64,000 nt of DNA from assembly GCA_024742485.1 (NCBI GenBank), contig JANSYK010000001.1, forward strand, positions 2,578,761 to 2,642,760, given 5' to 3'. The translations under genes were made by a program, and so were the position numbers. Under the pieces are notes generated by a model, which saw only the letters and a list, made by a program, of their open reading frames with translations, was not told the origin of the DNA and ran no database searches. Position 1 is the stretch's first letter. Each line of letters begins with the position of its first letter. Shown here one piece after another: positions 62,607 to 64,000 of the stretch. Origin of the DNA: Alphaproteobacteria bacterium (GTDB lineage: Bacteria > Pseudomonadota > Alphaproteobacteria > Rhizobiales > Rhizobiaceae).

Positions 62607-63806
62607 ATGAGAGCTATGACCAACAACGCGACTGCCCGTACCATTGATGAAATCACCCATTGGCTGATGACCGAGGTGCGACTGAGCATCGGGTCGCGTG
62701 ATGTAGACCAGGACATTGTGGATCGTCTCATCGAAGCCGGCCTGCCCTTGTCCCGATACACGACAGGCGTCCCCAGTCTGCACCCGCAGGTCGACAGTTT
62801 TTCCGTTCTATGGGAACGCGGCAAGGGAACCACGCTCAGGCAGTTTCGTGAAAGCACCGAAACGGCCACGCAGTTACAGCGAAGCCCCATCATCATTGCC
62901 TATCAGGAAGGCAAGTCACGACGATACCGCCTTGAGGCCCCGGCCACGGAGGATGAATATGAACTGCTTGGTCAGTTTCGCAAGGCCGGGATGACGGACT
63001 ATTTCGTTCTGGCTCTTCCGATGAGCGACGGATCTTCAAAGGTGATGTCCTTTTCCACCGATCGACCCGGCGGGTTCCTTGACAGCCATTTGGAGATTCT
63101 CAATGGGTTGCAGCACCCCCTGTCGGTTATTGTCGAACTTGGTTATTTTCGACATCTGACAACCACCTTGATGGAGACCTATGTGGGGCCCGTGGCCGGT
63201 CGTCGGGTTCTCAGTGGTGAGATCAGGCGTGGTGTGGGCGAAACCTTTCGGGCTGTTATCTGGTTCTGCGACCTGAAAGGGTTCACCGCTCTATCTGAAG
63301 ATTTGCCCGGCCAGGTGTTGATCGATACGCTGAACGCCTATTTCGACGCCACAACAACCGCCATTGAGGATCATGGTGGTGAGATCCTGAAATTCATCGG
63401 CGATGCCGTACTGGCAATCTTTCAGCCGGATAAGGGCGACGAAGAAGCGGCCGCGTTGTCAGCCCTCGCCGCTGCCGCTCAGGCCGTGCAGCGAATCGAG
63501 ACCGAAAACAGTCGTCGGGCGGCAACCGATGAGCCACGGATCGAATGTGGTATCGCGCTGCACATCGGCGACGTGATTTATGGCAATGTTGGTGGGCGAA
63601 ACAGGCTGGATTTTACGGTTATCGGGCCTGCAGTCAATCTGGCAAGCCGGATCGAGGCGCTGACGCGCGAACTCGACCGACCAGTGCTTGTTTCGGCTGA
63701 AATAGCTGCTTTGGTTGAGCAGGAATTCGAGAATCTCGGCACATTTTCGCTCAAAGGCGTGAGCGAGGAAAAATCGGTCCATGCACCGATGATTCCCAAG
63801 CCGTGA
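62607..63806 (+). CDS. class III adenylate/guanylate cyclase
   Basis: 399 residues. The N-terminal ~200 residues form a soluble sensor-like region (no spans) seen in several rhizobial cyclases; the C-terminal catalytic domain has WFCDLKGFTALSEDLPGQ and GEILKFIGDAVLAIF (metal-binding Asp residues), IALHIGDVIYGNVGG, and the DFTVIGPAVNLASRIE block with Asn/Arg transition-state residues. It makes cAMP or cGMP in the cytoplasm. ATG 62607 and ATG 62616 are both possible starts. It converges on the 5S rRNA gene. Confidence 0.92.
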   Translation: MRAMTNNATARTIDEITHWLMTEVRLSIGSRDVDQDIVDRLIEAGLPLSRYTTGVPSLHPQVDSFSVLWERGKGTTLRQFRESTETATQLQRSPIIIAYQEGKSRRYRLEAPATEDEYELLGQFRKAGMTDYFVLALPMSDGSSKVMSFSTDRPGGFLDSHLEILNGLQHPLSVIVELGYFRHLTTTLMETYVGPVAGRRVLSGEIRRGVGETFRAVIWFCDLKGFTALSEDLPGQVLIDTLNAYFDATTTAIEDHGGEILKFIGDAVLAIFQPDKGDEEAAALSALAAAAQAVQRIETENSRRAATDEPRIECGIALHIGDVIYGNVGGRNRLDFTVIGPAVNLASRIEALTRELDRPVLVSAEIAALVEQEFENLGTFSLKGVSEEKSVHAPMIPKP

Positions 63807-63817
63807 CCGGAATCAAA

Positions 63818-63850
63818 AATGCCCGCCGGATCAGTGATCCGACGGGCATT
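63818..63850 (-). terminator. rho-independent terminator of the rRNA operon, possibly bidirectional
   Basis: AATGCCCG-CGGATCA and its inverted partner make a ~15-bp stem with one mismatch and a tiny loop. On the minus strand it is followed by a T-tract (ATTTTTGATT), ~35 bases after the 5S rRNA 3' end, the classic place for the rRNA operon terminator. On the plus strand it also follows the cyclase gene. Confidence 0.85.
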
Positions 63851-63884
63851 ATTTGAACAATTGAGAAGATAAATTTGCACTTTG

Positions 63885-64000
63885 CGGACCTGGCGATGAC
63901 CTACTCTCCCGCGTCTTGAGACGAAGTACCATCGGCGCTGGGGTGTTTCACGGCCGTGTTCGGGATGGGAACGGGTGCGGCCACCCCGCCATAACCACCA
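63885..64000 (-). rRNA. rrf: 5S ribosomal RNA (5' end cut by window edge)
   Basis: On the minus strand the sequence runs GGCGGGGTGGCCGCACCCG, CCCATCCCGAACACGG, GTGAAACACCCCAGCGCCGA, TGGTACTTCGTCTCAAGACG and GGGAGAGTAGGTCATCGCCA, the standard bacterial 5S pattern with alphaproteobacterial features. The 3' end is near 63885; the first few bases lie beyond 64000. It should be the last RNA of an rRNA operon whose 23S and 16S genes lie to the right. Confidence 0.96.

Overview
The window reads as a chromosomal segment of an alphaproteobacterium of the Rhizobiales/Hyphomicrobiales type. The basis is a urtE-ureDABC(E)FG cluster in rhizobial order, a 5S rRNA of alphaproteobacterial sequence, many ABC/TRAP uptake systems, dispersed ~100-bp intergenic repeats similar in size and placement to rhizobial intergenic mosaic elements, and high GC everywhere except a short AT-rich cassette. 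A genus cannot be named from the sequence alone.

Layout. 1-5720: end of a urea ABC transporter gene and a urease operon, interrupted between ureC and ureE by a 265-bp miniature transposable element whose end now supplies the ureE start codon. 5721-8377: AT-rich cassette with one secreted and one membrane protein of unknown function, then two pairs of inverted repeats. 8378-14220: small regulator/target pairs (TetR with cupin, HxlR with methyltransferase) and an autotransporter. 14573-18204: an acyl-CoA synthetase and an isochorismatase-like hydrolase lying between a DUF1353 gene and a decayed copy of its 3' end. 18477-22087: MaoC-like protein, DUF900 hydrolase, EamA transporter. 22260-26802: a five-gene cassette (left-handed beta-helix acyltransferase, adenylation-carrier fusion, SGNH protein, MBOAT, 52-residue membrane peptide) that looks like a Gram-negative counterpart of the Dlt acylation machinery; this is the most interesting system here. 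26809-36877: exported agmatine-deiminase-like protein, GFA protein, TRAP transporter, CurA-like reductase, Lrp/PLP-lyase pair, EamA and DUF202 proteins. 37044-41548: two tandem membrane paralogues with an EE-SWGQ motif and a cyclase/DNA-binding/TPR fusion. 41689-56814: cysK, methyltransferase, then a catabolic block (amidohydrolase, VOC-cupin protein, XRE-cupin regulator, hydantoinase A/B, kynureninase-like enzyme, branched-chain-type ABC transporter). 56851-62378: glycosyltransferases and a sulfotransferase, probably for an envelope glycan or lipid. 62607-64000: a class III cyclase converging on a 5S rRNA.

How the genes work together. Urea uptake feeds the nickel urease and its EFG/D chaperones. 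The Dlt-like cassette would activate an acyl or aminoacyl group, load it on the fused carrier, pass it across the membrane through MBOAT plus the small peptide, and attach it to an envelope acceptor through the SGNH protein. The 43.8-56.8 kb block would import and degrade a nitrogen-containing, possibly aromatic, compound under an XRE-cupin regulator with two candidate operators in the hyuA/kynU divergent promoter region. The repeats indicate repeated small-element traffic in intergenic DNA. No tRNA, CRISPR array, prophage or intact transposase was seen.
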